Part shown: piece by piece, positions 38,901 through 50,900 of the stretch
Numbering within the stretch: the stretch's first letter is position 1
Layout: each line of letters starts with the position of its first letter
From: Hyalella azteca
Lineage: Eukaryota > Arthropoda > Malacostraca > Amphipoda > Hyalellidae
Direction of reading: 5' to 3'
Assembly: GCF_000764305.2 (NCBI RefSeq)
Contig: NW_025935716.1
Span: 434,001-498,000 of the forward strand
Length of the DNA: 64,000 nt
Notes under the pieces: generated by a model
Told to the model about the DNA's origin: nothing
The model's database searches: none
What the model saw: the letters and a program-made list of their open reading frames with translations, nothing else
Position numbers and translations under genes: made by a program

Positions 38901-41900
38901 TATTAGATCTAATTATACTCTTTTTTAGAGGTAACCCATTGCTAGTGACTGTAGCCTAAATTAAAGGTAATAAAATTCAAAATTAAAGGAAATTGTAAGT
39001 TTCACATGACTATATATCTATAGGTTGGCCTCACCCTGGCCCTGCCGTCCCGCGGCTGATGCTCGAGCTGTAGGACTTCAGCCTGCGTCTGGGACGCGCC
39101 GAGGTCCTGGTTGTGGGACACCTCGTCCCGCAGCGTTCTTAGGGACACCACCGTCTGCGTCAGGTCCTGGGCAGGGGACGAACAGGGACGCGTTACTGGG
39201 GACATGTTACTGGGGGCATGTTACTAGGGACATGTTACTGGGGACACGTTACTGGGGACATATTACTGGAGACACGTTACTGGGGACACGTTACTGGGGA
39301 CACGTTACTGGGGACACGTTACTGGAGATACGATACTGGGGACACGTTACTGGAGATACGATACTGGGGATGTTAGCGGGGACACGTTACTGGGGACATG
39401 TTACTGGGGACACGTTACTGGGGACATGTTACTGGGGACATGTTACTGGGGATCTGTTAGTGGGGACATGTTACTGGGGACATGTTACTGGGGACATGTT
39501 ACTGGGGACACGTTACTGGGGACACGTTACTGGAGATACGATACTGGGGACACGTTACTGGGGACACGTTACTGGAGATACGATACTGGGGACACGTTAC
39601 TGGAGACACGTTACTGTGGACACGTTACTGGGGATTCTATACTGGGGACATTTTAGTGGCAGGGCTTCACTTGATTAGGAATAAGAATATAAATTATACA
39701 TAAAGCATAGGAAATTCGAACTCTGTTCTAGGTCACCTTGTGTAGAGATGTAGAAGAAATAAATATAACAGATAGAGAGCGACGTGGTCATTACTTTCGA
39801 GAGTGATTATTAGGAGGTGAGGTTTATAGGATGTGATAGGATGTACGAAGAGTAAGAAATAGGTGAAGAACTAGGGCCGTCTAGGGTAAAAGTCGAGCGA
39901 CGCGGGTTGCGGCCGGCGGGACTATTTAAGCCGAAAGGTCGCATCGCGGAGTCACTCTAGTGCAGGAGTGCGAGGTATCCGGCCGCGGATCTCTGCAGTG
40001 TGGAAACGAGTTGAGACGGAGAACAGCCCATCAAAATCTTTACCGAGGGAACCACCGACTTTCTGCGAGTTAGAGTGTGGAATACCTTACCTACGAAGAA
40101 ATAGTGGGACTGATCTACGAGATTCCCCGATTAGTTATCACCGAGCAAAGAAGCTGCTACTAAGTTGCCGCCGAGATAGAGTTTTGTTCTTTTAGCCAGC
40201 GACTACGGAGAAGAATTACCTTACCTACAAAGAGATCGCGAGCTTTGCCTGCAAAATTTCCTGAACCCATGCAGTAAATATAACTACCACGAAGAGTCTG
40301 CGATCGGATCGCCGCTGAGCGAGCTACAACCATACGACAACCGCCAGGTCGCCACCGAGGAACACCGATGGAGCAATTTTCCAGGGTTCATACCGAAGCT
40401 TCGCCGTCAGATTCGCCGTCCACGAACGAGTTGATGTACAAATGTGGAAATTGAGATACTAGTATTTCCGTGTATCAATTGTGTCTAATTTTCGCTGCGT
40501 TAGAGTCTGAATAAACAAATCCGTGCTTGTTAGTAATTGTGTCTAGTTTCTCTTATCTCATTTGCAAGAACGCAGGTCTACGCGAGATTTTCTGTAGGCA
40601 GTTCTGTGTCCAAGTCTTAGCCACCGTGTCCCAGCTCTGTAACTAGGTGTAGTATATCTTTCTTCTTAGTATATGAAGTTTAAGACAATTATGTGTGCCA
40701 TTCTCTTTTGTCAAGTCGTAGCTGTCTAGTAGAGAACCACTGACGTGCCGTAAATTAGGCCACTCGGAAATTCGGGGATTTAATAACCAACCTGACATTA
40801 GACAAGTTTTAATAACAACTCAACCGAGAGGAATTACGTTCTCGGATTGATCCTGAGAAGTACATTGTCGAAGATAAAATAGAGATCGAGGAAAAGTTCA
40901 TACAGTTAAAAAAAAATCCCGATAGGCTTTGAAACTTAAAGATTGACTTCAAAAAGATATATATTTTTCGCAACTTTCTATCATCCCATCTTCAAAAACT
41001 AATCACACTACCCACCTGGTAGAGCAGGGCGAGGGCAAGGCTCTGGTCGAGGTGCAGGCGGCGCGCCGCGAAGAGGCCGTCGAGGAAGCGGCGGCGGTCG
41101 TGCAGCGCCTCGAGCTGGTGCTCTACCTGGCTGCAGGCTGGGGGGAGGCAATGGAGTATTATATAGGCTAGGAGAGTAGGGAATATGAGAGTAGAGGAAA
41201 TGAGGGTAGAGGCTAGGAGGACAGAGGATAGGAGGGTAGAGGTTAGGAGGACAGAGGATAGGAAAGCAGAGGCTAGGAGGGTAGTGGCTAGGCGGGTAGC
41301 GGCTAGGAGGGCAGAAGATAGAAGGGCAGAGGATTGGAGGGCAGAGGCGAGGATGGCAGGGGCTATGTGGGCAGAGGCTAGAAGGGCAGAGACTAGGAGG
41401 GCAGAGGCTAGGAAGGCAGAGATAACGAGGGTAGATGCAAGCAGGGAATAGGTTACGAGGGTAGGGGATAGGCGGGCAGAGGGTAGGAGGGTAGAGGCTA
41501 TGAGGGCTGAGTATAGGTGGGTAGAGGCTAGAAGGGTAGAGGTAACAAGGGCATAATAGACTAGGAGGCTGCCAGTTCAGGTGCGTACCGAAGTCAATGC
41601 TGATCCTGATGTGCTGCGGTCTGGAGTCCATCGTGGCGCCCTCGTGCAGGAGCCCCCTGAGCCTGGCGAGGAGGACCTGCCCCTCCTGCAGCGTGTGCAT
41701 GGAGGCCTCCAGCACGGCGCGCTTGTGGTCGTGCAGGGCGCTGATCAGCTCCCGGCAGGTCTCCACCTCCGTCGGTAGGAGGTTGTCCGTGTAGGTCTTC
41801 TCGGCCGCGTCCAGCGCGCTGCTGTAGCGACTGGCGCGCCTGCGGAGAAAGCGGCGCGTCAAGTGAGATATATCACGTGTAGTGCAAAGATATGTGGCAT

Positions 41901-44900
41901 ACGGTGCTGTGGTGCAAAGAACCATCTTTTCAAATGTGATATCGTAACGCGTAGCCACATAACAGCCCGCGACATGAATTAAATCACAATCTTTGTGAGT
42001 AATCCAACACCACCGCAAATCCTCAGTGCCATCGCATCAAGAAGTCACTCACGTCTGGAAGATGACCGCCAGATCCAGCAGGTTCTTGCGTGTTTCCAGC
42101 TGCTGGTTGAGTTCTTTCCAGGCAAGACCCAGCGACTCGGCCATGGCTGCGTACACTTCAGCTCGCGGCCGCTGAGTCGAGATGAGCTGGTCTGCTTGGT
42201 TCAGCAGGTCCTCCACGGGACTCTGCTTGCTCTGTAATGCGGTATGAAAATTACCTTCATAACCTTACGGGAATATACACAGATTAATACAAATACACAC
42301 ACACACACATGCATACTTCTTAACCCTACAGTGGTCGCGTTTAATACACATGTATACTTCTTAACTATAAAGTGATCGCGTGTAATACACATGTATACAG
42401 TGTACTTCTTAACCCTACAGTGGTCGCGTTTAGTACACACGTATACTTCTTAACTCTACAGTGGTGGCGTGTAATACACATGTATACAGTATACTTCTTA
42501 ACCCTACAGTGGTCACGTGGAATACACACGTATACTTCTTAACCCTACAGTAGTCATGCGTAATACACACGTATACTTCTTAACCCTACAGTGTCGCGTG
42601 CAATACACATGTAATCCACGCCTAAGAAAATCGACCTAAACGAAACCGAACGAAAAGGAGCCAAATTTGATCAGTTGTTGCACGCGACGACAGCAGTGAC
42701 GAATAACACTTCGTTTTTGTTTACGTTATACGTCACTTGGATACGAGGAGGCACGTTTGTTGCCAGTGATTATGCAGTTGATTTTACGCGAGATAAGCTT
42801 GGGTATTCGTGCTATACGACATCATTGATCAATCGAAAAAACTATTCTGACTCCACTAACTACATACTCGTGCTTCACATCAAATATTCAATGATTACAG
42901 ACTTATAATTATATTCGAGAATAATTAACGGTTAAACTTCCACAAAGTGAGCTTTTAAACTATAGGGAAAGCTATCGTACTATCATTATATAGTATCGCT
43001 CGTGATCAAGTTGATGCACTAGAAAAATATTCAAAGACCACATGCGGCGGAACTTAATAACTGAAATAGAACAAATAGGATGCCTAGCAGAACCCTTCCC
43101 AACCACTGCATTCAATAGTATTAAGTGTAGTAGTATTACATTCAGTAGTATTTCGGCGGCAGCGTCTGGCAGGGTAGTAACGTGGCCAAGGGTGCACGAG
43201 AATAGTGAGGTACGAACCGCACTAATAATTGTGCATGGATTTTATCAGTTTCGTGTAGGCATACATCATCATTAATATTTAAAATCTCTCGATTTCCCAA
43301 AGCTACCGCACAAATTTCTCATCTTCAATGCAGACAGCGGCAACTTCCTGAGGCTGGGATTGCACAGAAGTGAATATTGGATGCGGAAACATTTAATATA
43401 CACATACAATATTCATCATCGTTGCGTACCTGCTATTTGGTGAGGACCTCGAGGTGCGTATTCACATGCAATATCCATCATCATTGCGTACCTGCAGTTT
43501 GGTGAGGACCTCGAGGTGCGCGCGTTGCATGGCCTGAGCCTCCTGCAGGTTGGAGCCGAGGTGCACGAGGCCGGGCGCCAGCTCCACGATGCGCAACTCC
43601 AGCCATTCCGAGCTCTGCGCACCGTCAACAAGCAAATTAATTCATATCAATTTAATAATACATTTTCAAATTAATTCATATCAATTTGAAAATACATGTT
43701 AATGATATGCACGTTTCTAGAAAATTGGTCTCGAAGCTATGAGCTTAGCAAAAAAATGGCGGTCAAATTTAATTGAAACATGAATCCGAACAGTCAAAGA
43801 AACGGGTTATATATAACACTTATTCTGAACACTTGTAGTGTGGAAGTAAAACTAGAAATGAACTTTTGATACAGACACAGTATTACTGAATTATTTTTTA
43901 TCCAAATAGGGAGCTATAAGGAAAATTGATTTCTATAAATGAATAATTAGTCGAAACAAAAATTGATGTCTGATTGGAGATAATGATTGTAAAATTAAAG
44001 AAAGGTTGAAAATAATCAATTCGTGGAGAAAAGTAGAATCGACGGACACAGTATGAATAAATTGACTGTCTATATATAATCCGTTGAGAAACGAAGAAAC
44101 TTATTCATTCATACGAAAATGTACAAAGAAACCCGTCAAGAAATAAATTTTCTTTCTAGTAACAAAAACTGCGGACAAATTCGACAGCGGATAACGCAAG
44201 CAGCGACCAGGGACACTCGTCCTCCACAGCGGACTGTTGCAGAACGCCGTTGTGGTGCACAGCACAGGAGGGTAAACCGGTAAAACACCGGGGGCACAGC
44301 ACAGGAGGGCATTACACAGTGGGTACTATAGCACAGGAGGGTAAAGCACAGGAGGGCATTACACAGTGGGTACAGCACAGGAGGGTAATGCACAGGAGGG
44401 CATTACACAGTGGGTACAGCACAGGAGGGCATTACACAGTGGGTCTACAGCACAGGAGGGTAATGCACAGGAGGGCATTACACAGTGGGTACTACAGCAC
44501 AGGAGGGTAATGCACAGGAGGGCATTACACAGTGGGTACAGCACAGGAGGGCACAGCAGGGCAAATTTCTAGACGCTATTAAGGAAAACGTTTTCGAATG
44601 AATTTCTGTCGTCTTAAAAAAATTTGCGAAGTCTAATGTAAATCGCCTTTCTTAGTAACACACGCAAGTAAATTAGATTTTAATAATAATCGTCGAAGTT
44701 CAAAAGTTACTCCTTTAGTCACAAAAATGTTTTTCGTAAAAGTATCGTATGATTGAATACTCTATAAGTAATTAAATTTCAGTTTAATAGCGCCGATAAA
44801 CAAGGAGTCGCGGTAAAAGACATGCAAAGCAAGCCTAGACGCTGTGCGCGTCCCAATGAAGAGGAAAATTTTCAAAGCATTCCTTTCAATAATCATACAA

Positions 44901-47900
44901 TTGTATAAGCAACTAATAAAAGCGACGGAAGCGTCGAAAGGTCATATTAAATTAGTGCACCAACGTTAAATGCTTTTAAAACGAAGCCAGCATATCCACT
45001 CATGCCCGATGTACGACTGGTCAGGACTGCTGCATGCCAGATAAGGCCCACATCGAGCTCTTCTGATGCTCGTTTGCCCAGCGCGGCTCTGGTTCATATG
45101 ATCATTTGGGCTCTTCGAAAGAAGTGCTATCGGTAAAATTTCTCGACACGTGAGAATGAATCTGTTGTTTGCATCCGTAACAGATTTTTATCCACCAAAC
45201 AAGATAACAACCTCATATAGAAAGACTTAAAAACTATACCAACGAAACGAAACGCTTGCGCTGCACAACATGACGACACAATGAATGATATGTTTGATAC
45301 ACGCTAAGCAAAATAACGTCCGCAAAAAATAGCAATCGCATTTAGGGATGACGTAATGTTTGAAGTGGCGCACCGTGTGGCAGGATGTCGGCGGAGGGAG
45401 GTTCGGTGAGGTATTTAAGCCAAATTAGGGCGAGGCATGCAGCTTATCGGAGCTGTGGCGCGATTAGATGTGGCCGCTCCGACTACAAGCCATCTCGAAA
45501 CGTGGATAATTGCCGCAACGTAATCGGTATAATAAAGATGGATTCGAGCTGAAAATCCTTACTTGCGTGAGGATCTTTCTTCATGACGACGCTTTAGCAT
45601 TGATTGTGAGTTAAATGGCAGTCGTAAGTTGCTTGTTGACCAAACATTGTTTGATGGCCGCAACTGCTTAGATGGCCGTAACTGCTTTGATGGCCGCAAG
45701 TTTCTTAGATGGCCAAATATTTCTTGATGGTCGTATATCGTTTGATGGCCTCACGCTGCTTGTGCTTGATGGTCGGAAGCGCTATGTAGTGACTAACTAT
45801 TTGATGTCGCAAATTGTTTGATGGCCAAGAGTTGCTTCATGGACGCCAGCTGTTTGACAACTGCAAGTTGCGTGGTGGCCGCTGGCTGTTCGATGGCCAC
45901 AAGTTGTATGATGGCCGATGGATGTTTGATGGCCACAAGTTGCGTGGTGGCCGCTGGCTGTACGATGGCCACAAGTTGTATGATGGCTGCTGGCTGTTCG
46001 ATGGCCACAAGTTATATGATGGCCGCTGGATGTTTGATGGCCACGAGTTGCGTGGTGGCCGCTGGCTGTTTGATGGCCAGAAGTTGTATGATGGCCGCTG
46101 GATGTTTGATGGCCATAAGTTGCTTGGTGGTCACTAGTATTTTGATGGTCGCCGCCTGCCGCATGACGTCACGTTGTTCACTCCACACGACCAGCAGACC
46201 TGTAACCTGAGCGCTCTATTTCTGGCATGTACCGCAGCACTGCCACTGCTCTGCCACATACTGAGATGCTGCACTGCCACTACACTGCCTCATGCTGAGA
46301 TGCCGCACTGCCACTGCACTGCCACAGGCTGAGATGCCGCACTGCCACTGCACTGGCACAGGCTGAGATGCCGCACTGCCACTGCACTGCCACATGCTAA
46401 GATGCCGCACTGCCACATGCTGAGATGCCACAATGTCACTGCACTGCCACACGCGGTGAGATGCCGCATTGCCACTGCACTGCCACATGTTTTGAAAAGT
46501 ACAGCACTGCCACTGCACTGCCACATGCTGAGATACAGCACTGCCACTGCACTGCCACACGCGGTGAGATGCCGCACTGCCACTGCACGGCCACATGTTT
46601 TGAAAATTACAGCACTGCCACTGTACTGCCACACGCTATGAGATGCAGCACTGCCACTGTATTGCTGCATGCTGTGAGCACATGTTGATCTGTAAAATAT
46701 TTGTGCAATGCAATATCTGTGCACTGCAATATCTGTGCAGTGCACATTAGAGAAAGCAGCGCTGGTGCAGAGCAGTGCATCTTTGCACAGCGCAGCAGGG
46801 CACGCAGCGTTTGTTGGTTCTGCAGGGACGGCAACAAACAAACACGTCAAACCCATGCGATCACCCACCGCCAGCCATGCGATCACCCACCGCCAGCCAT
46901 GCGATCACCCACCGCCAGCCATGCGATCACCCACCGCCAGCCATGCGATCACCCACCGCCTGCACCAGTCGTAGGCGTGAACTTCATTTCCGATCCAAGA
47001 AATCAATGTTTGTGCCAACATTGACACCTACGTCAGCATATCGTAATTGATTTCCATGCCTTGTTTAACGATAAATTATTCATTTATTGTCCACAGGAAA
47101 TTACTGTCGAATATTAATAACGATGTTCCAATCATGGGTGCTAAATAATCTCAGTTAGGCCACAATATGGTAGGGTCGTGGGAAATATACAGAGAAAACG
47201 AAAAAAATATACATATGAAATATAAATACTTTTTGTTTGCTTGATATCGGTTATGCATTAATTGACCAAAATAATTGAAAAGCATGCACATAATTCAATT
47301 TAACATACCGTAGTTCACATATTTCGAAAGGTCGTTAATAAACTAAAACTACTTCCTGAAATATGCCTTTCGATCTACCAACGTCATCTGAAGAATTGTC
47401 CGACTCTTTGATAATTTAAAATTTTAAATCAACGAATTCTCCGGTCATTAATCGCACGTGTATAAATCAACAAATTCTGCCATCTAAAACTAATAATTCA
47501 ATGGATGTAGGGATATATCACGGTTAATTCGAGAAAATACCTCCGGCAGATGATGAGCTTTACAAGTAGAGTGAAGCCTCGATCATACATTTCGCACGCG
47601 TATAAATCAACAAATTCTGCCATCTAAAACTAATAATTCAACGGATGTAGGGATATTTCGCGGTTAATATGAGAAAATACCTCCGGCAGATGATGAGCCT
47701 TACAAGTAGAGTGAAGCCTCGATCATACATTTCGCACGCGTATAAATCAACAAATTCTGCCATCTAAAACTAATAATTCAACGGATGTAGGGATATTTCG
47801 CGGTTAATATGAGAAAATACCTCCGGCAGATGATGAGCCTTACAAGTAGAGTGAAGCCTCGATCATACATTTAAGGCGATTAATTAAGCGAAGTCGAGCA

Positions 47901-50900
47901 ATGTTCGCACAGACATCGAAGTCTCGTCTCAACCTCACAAAACCTGAGATCGACAAGACCGATTCATTAAATCGGTCAGCCAAGCTTACTTTTTTCCTTT
48001 CACTTTCTCTCTGTTAGGAGATTACCTTATGGGTTATTTCAGAGGGCACATCAACAGCTGTGTTATGATTTCGTTCATTTTAATAAATGACATAGTATTT
48101 TTTTACCTAAAATTGAATTTCAGATTATTAAAAAAATCAAGTAAACAGTACAAAGGAACATTGGATTAATTCTTCTCATGCTTTTTCAGCAGCAATCAGG
48201 TACTCGAACACAATATTCGTGTTACCTTCTCATCCCTTTTAAGCCTGAAGAAAAACCCATTTGAAAGCGAAACTGCTCCATTCTGTGACGACATCAATTC
48301 AGAAATATTCTTTCCAGGAGATATATATATAGCGCGCTATAAAAAATTCATATTCAACAAACGTTGTTATTTTCAGTAATTAGCCATGCTTTTTTATTAA
48401 GCTCGATTTGTTATTTTTATTTTTTATCGCTTTACTTCGCCATTTCAAAGAACAACAAAAGTTTGTAGCCCCCAATAGTTGCGACTATACACAATCATTA
48501 TATTGAAATCACCAGAAAAATGATGTCTAGAAAATGAACATCAGGTGATCGTAAATTAATTGCAGTTCTAATGCTGTTCAGCTGATATTTCTACGTTCAC
48601 ATAGAAATTCTTACCAACTCAACAACTGATGTTTTACATGGTGCCAATACCTGTGCGTATAGGTACTATATGAATATTAAACTCCACGGTAGCAATCGAT
48701 TTTCGGTTCAGTTTCAACGCCCAACTTCTTTCACATGAGGATGTTTTGACAGAAGTTCGTATTCCGACCCAAATAACTGAACGATTCTTGAGCCTATAAA
48801 TAAACCCTGTTATAAAGAATTGAAAAGCTCGAAGCACATTTGACGAGCCAAGAACCGATGAACAAAGAGTTCGTTTCAAAGAGGCAGTAAAGCCCAGGGC
48901 GACCGACCAGAACACGCACAGCGCACAGCAAGCTTTGGCGTGAAGAGGCGAGCATGCGTCGGAGACGGCGGCGCAGTTCACAGAAATATTTACATGGACG
49001 TCTCACGATCTAAAATGAAATAAGGCCAGGTTTAGAACTAAGAATTTGACTTTTTATTCATTTATTCAGAAAATTCAGTGGTATTCAAAGGACAATATAG
49101 TGACCTCTGCATGCGGTGCAGCACGTAATATGCAGTAAACGATTGAACTTGAAGGTTGAGCTAACTGTGAGCTCAGATTTTCACCGAAATTGAGGCAATC
49201 AATTACGAAGAATTTCAGCTGTATTTAAAAAACTGAAAGCTTTTAGCAAGTTATCAATTCTGAATATATACAGGGTTATACTAAATTATAGACTCAATTT
49301 AATAAATTCGTATTTATTTATTTAAGCATAAATTCAAAATGAAAAATTCATACACCAATAGAAAGAGAAAGATTTCAGAAAGAGAAAGAGAGTATTTGTA
49401 TTTCACTGTCACTTTTGAGTGAGATGGCTACTGTGCAGTGTAAAGTTTTCAGAGTTATTGAGTTTGCTATAAAGTGGGTCGCAAGTTACAGTGCAGCGCG
49501 CATTTCGTCTCAGATTCGGTGTTGAACAACTCTGATTGATCTGAAGAACCGTATCACTGCTACGGTGCACTCAGTAACAGAAGATATGCTTTCTCGCGTG
49601 AGGGACGAGTTTGGCTACCGTTTAGATGTTTGCCGTGCAGCACAAAGGGGAGATATTGAACATTGATAAATTCGTAATAAATTATAATCTCTTCTTTTCA
49701 TTTATGGATAAATTATTCATTTTGAGTTTATACTTAACTTGATCAGAATTTAGTAAATTGGGTCCATCATTTAACATTACCGTAAAATGTGGTAACTTAG
49801 ACCACTTTTTTTTATAAATGATGCCATTTTTTTACTAGCTAAATTAAACTTGAATTGAAACATGCAAAATACAGGTCTATACTCTAGCTTCACTCACCAT
49901 AAATTGCTGGCTCCTGCCTCTCATAGTCTTTATGTAATTTAAAAAAGAAGTGATGGTCTTTGTTACCCCAGCTCTTGGGGTATCTTAGACCGGGTGGTAA
50001 AATCAATTATATTTTTTGGTAAAATAACTCCAAATAAGTCCAGGTTTTGGTGCATTGTAGTAGAACTCTTCTAGTTACATATGCAAATGAAAAACTTTAG
50101 GAAAGTGTCATAGTTTGCAAATGGGGGGCGCCGCCCCATAATGAGGGAAATGTGACTACCTAATGGCAGCCCTGATGGGGTAATATTGACTAGCTTGGAA
50201 ATTAAGTTAAAATTACCATATATAAGACTCTGTAGTCTGAAACATAAAGAAAAAACATAAATAGGCTGTCAAACATAAAATATGTTATATATGGTAATTT
50301 TATATTAACTTCCAAGCCGGTCTATGTTACCCCGCCGGTCTAAGTTACCCCATTTTACGGTACCCTTTATTTGCGAGAATTGTATTTTACCTAAATTTAA
50401 TTGATGAACAGTCAACATGAAAATGGGGCTCAATAAAATTGTCGTCAAACTCCGAGCATCATTGGGGCTCTCCAAAAGGTCTATGAATCATGCAAAATAT
50501 TAACAGCTAATTTATCAAGAACAAAGTATATTCTAATTTCCACAAAGCCTATGAAGATAATTAAATGCAGCAATTTCCGGCTCAAAAATTTACGAGCCCT
50601 GTGCGTGAAGCACAACCTAAGTCTGAACCTTATTAATTTAAAATATCAAGTGCTTTAAGGTCGGCGGTGGTGCTGACAGCCACACGTGACTGCGAGCAAG
50701 CTATGAATACAGGGTGAGTGATGGTCTCAGCGTCACGCGCCAGCAAGCCCAGCTATGCGAAGGCAGTGAACAACCAGCAATACGCATACCCTTTACCACC
50801 TGTGACCTGTACCACCTGCATAGCTTTGGCACCTGTGACTTGTCTTTGACAACTCCACGCAGGTGCAGATGCTCTGCATTAGCTGCCATCTGGACCAATT

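Noticed and set aside
46216..47050. Several ORFs of 70 to 198 codons
   Set aside because: All follow the periodicity of the CTGCCACTGCACTG and CATGCGATCACCC arrays.
48634..49006. Minus-strand ORF of 115 codons
   Set aside because: Plausible length but no splice sites, no domain, and the opposite strand is similarly open near a TATA-like motif.
50690..50755. Minus-strand frame LGLLARDAETITHPVFIACS as an N-terminal exon
   Set aside because: The acceptor is good but there is no decent donor before the stop, and the plus strand has an equally good frame ending in GTGAGT.
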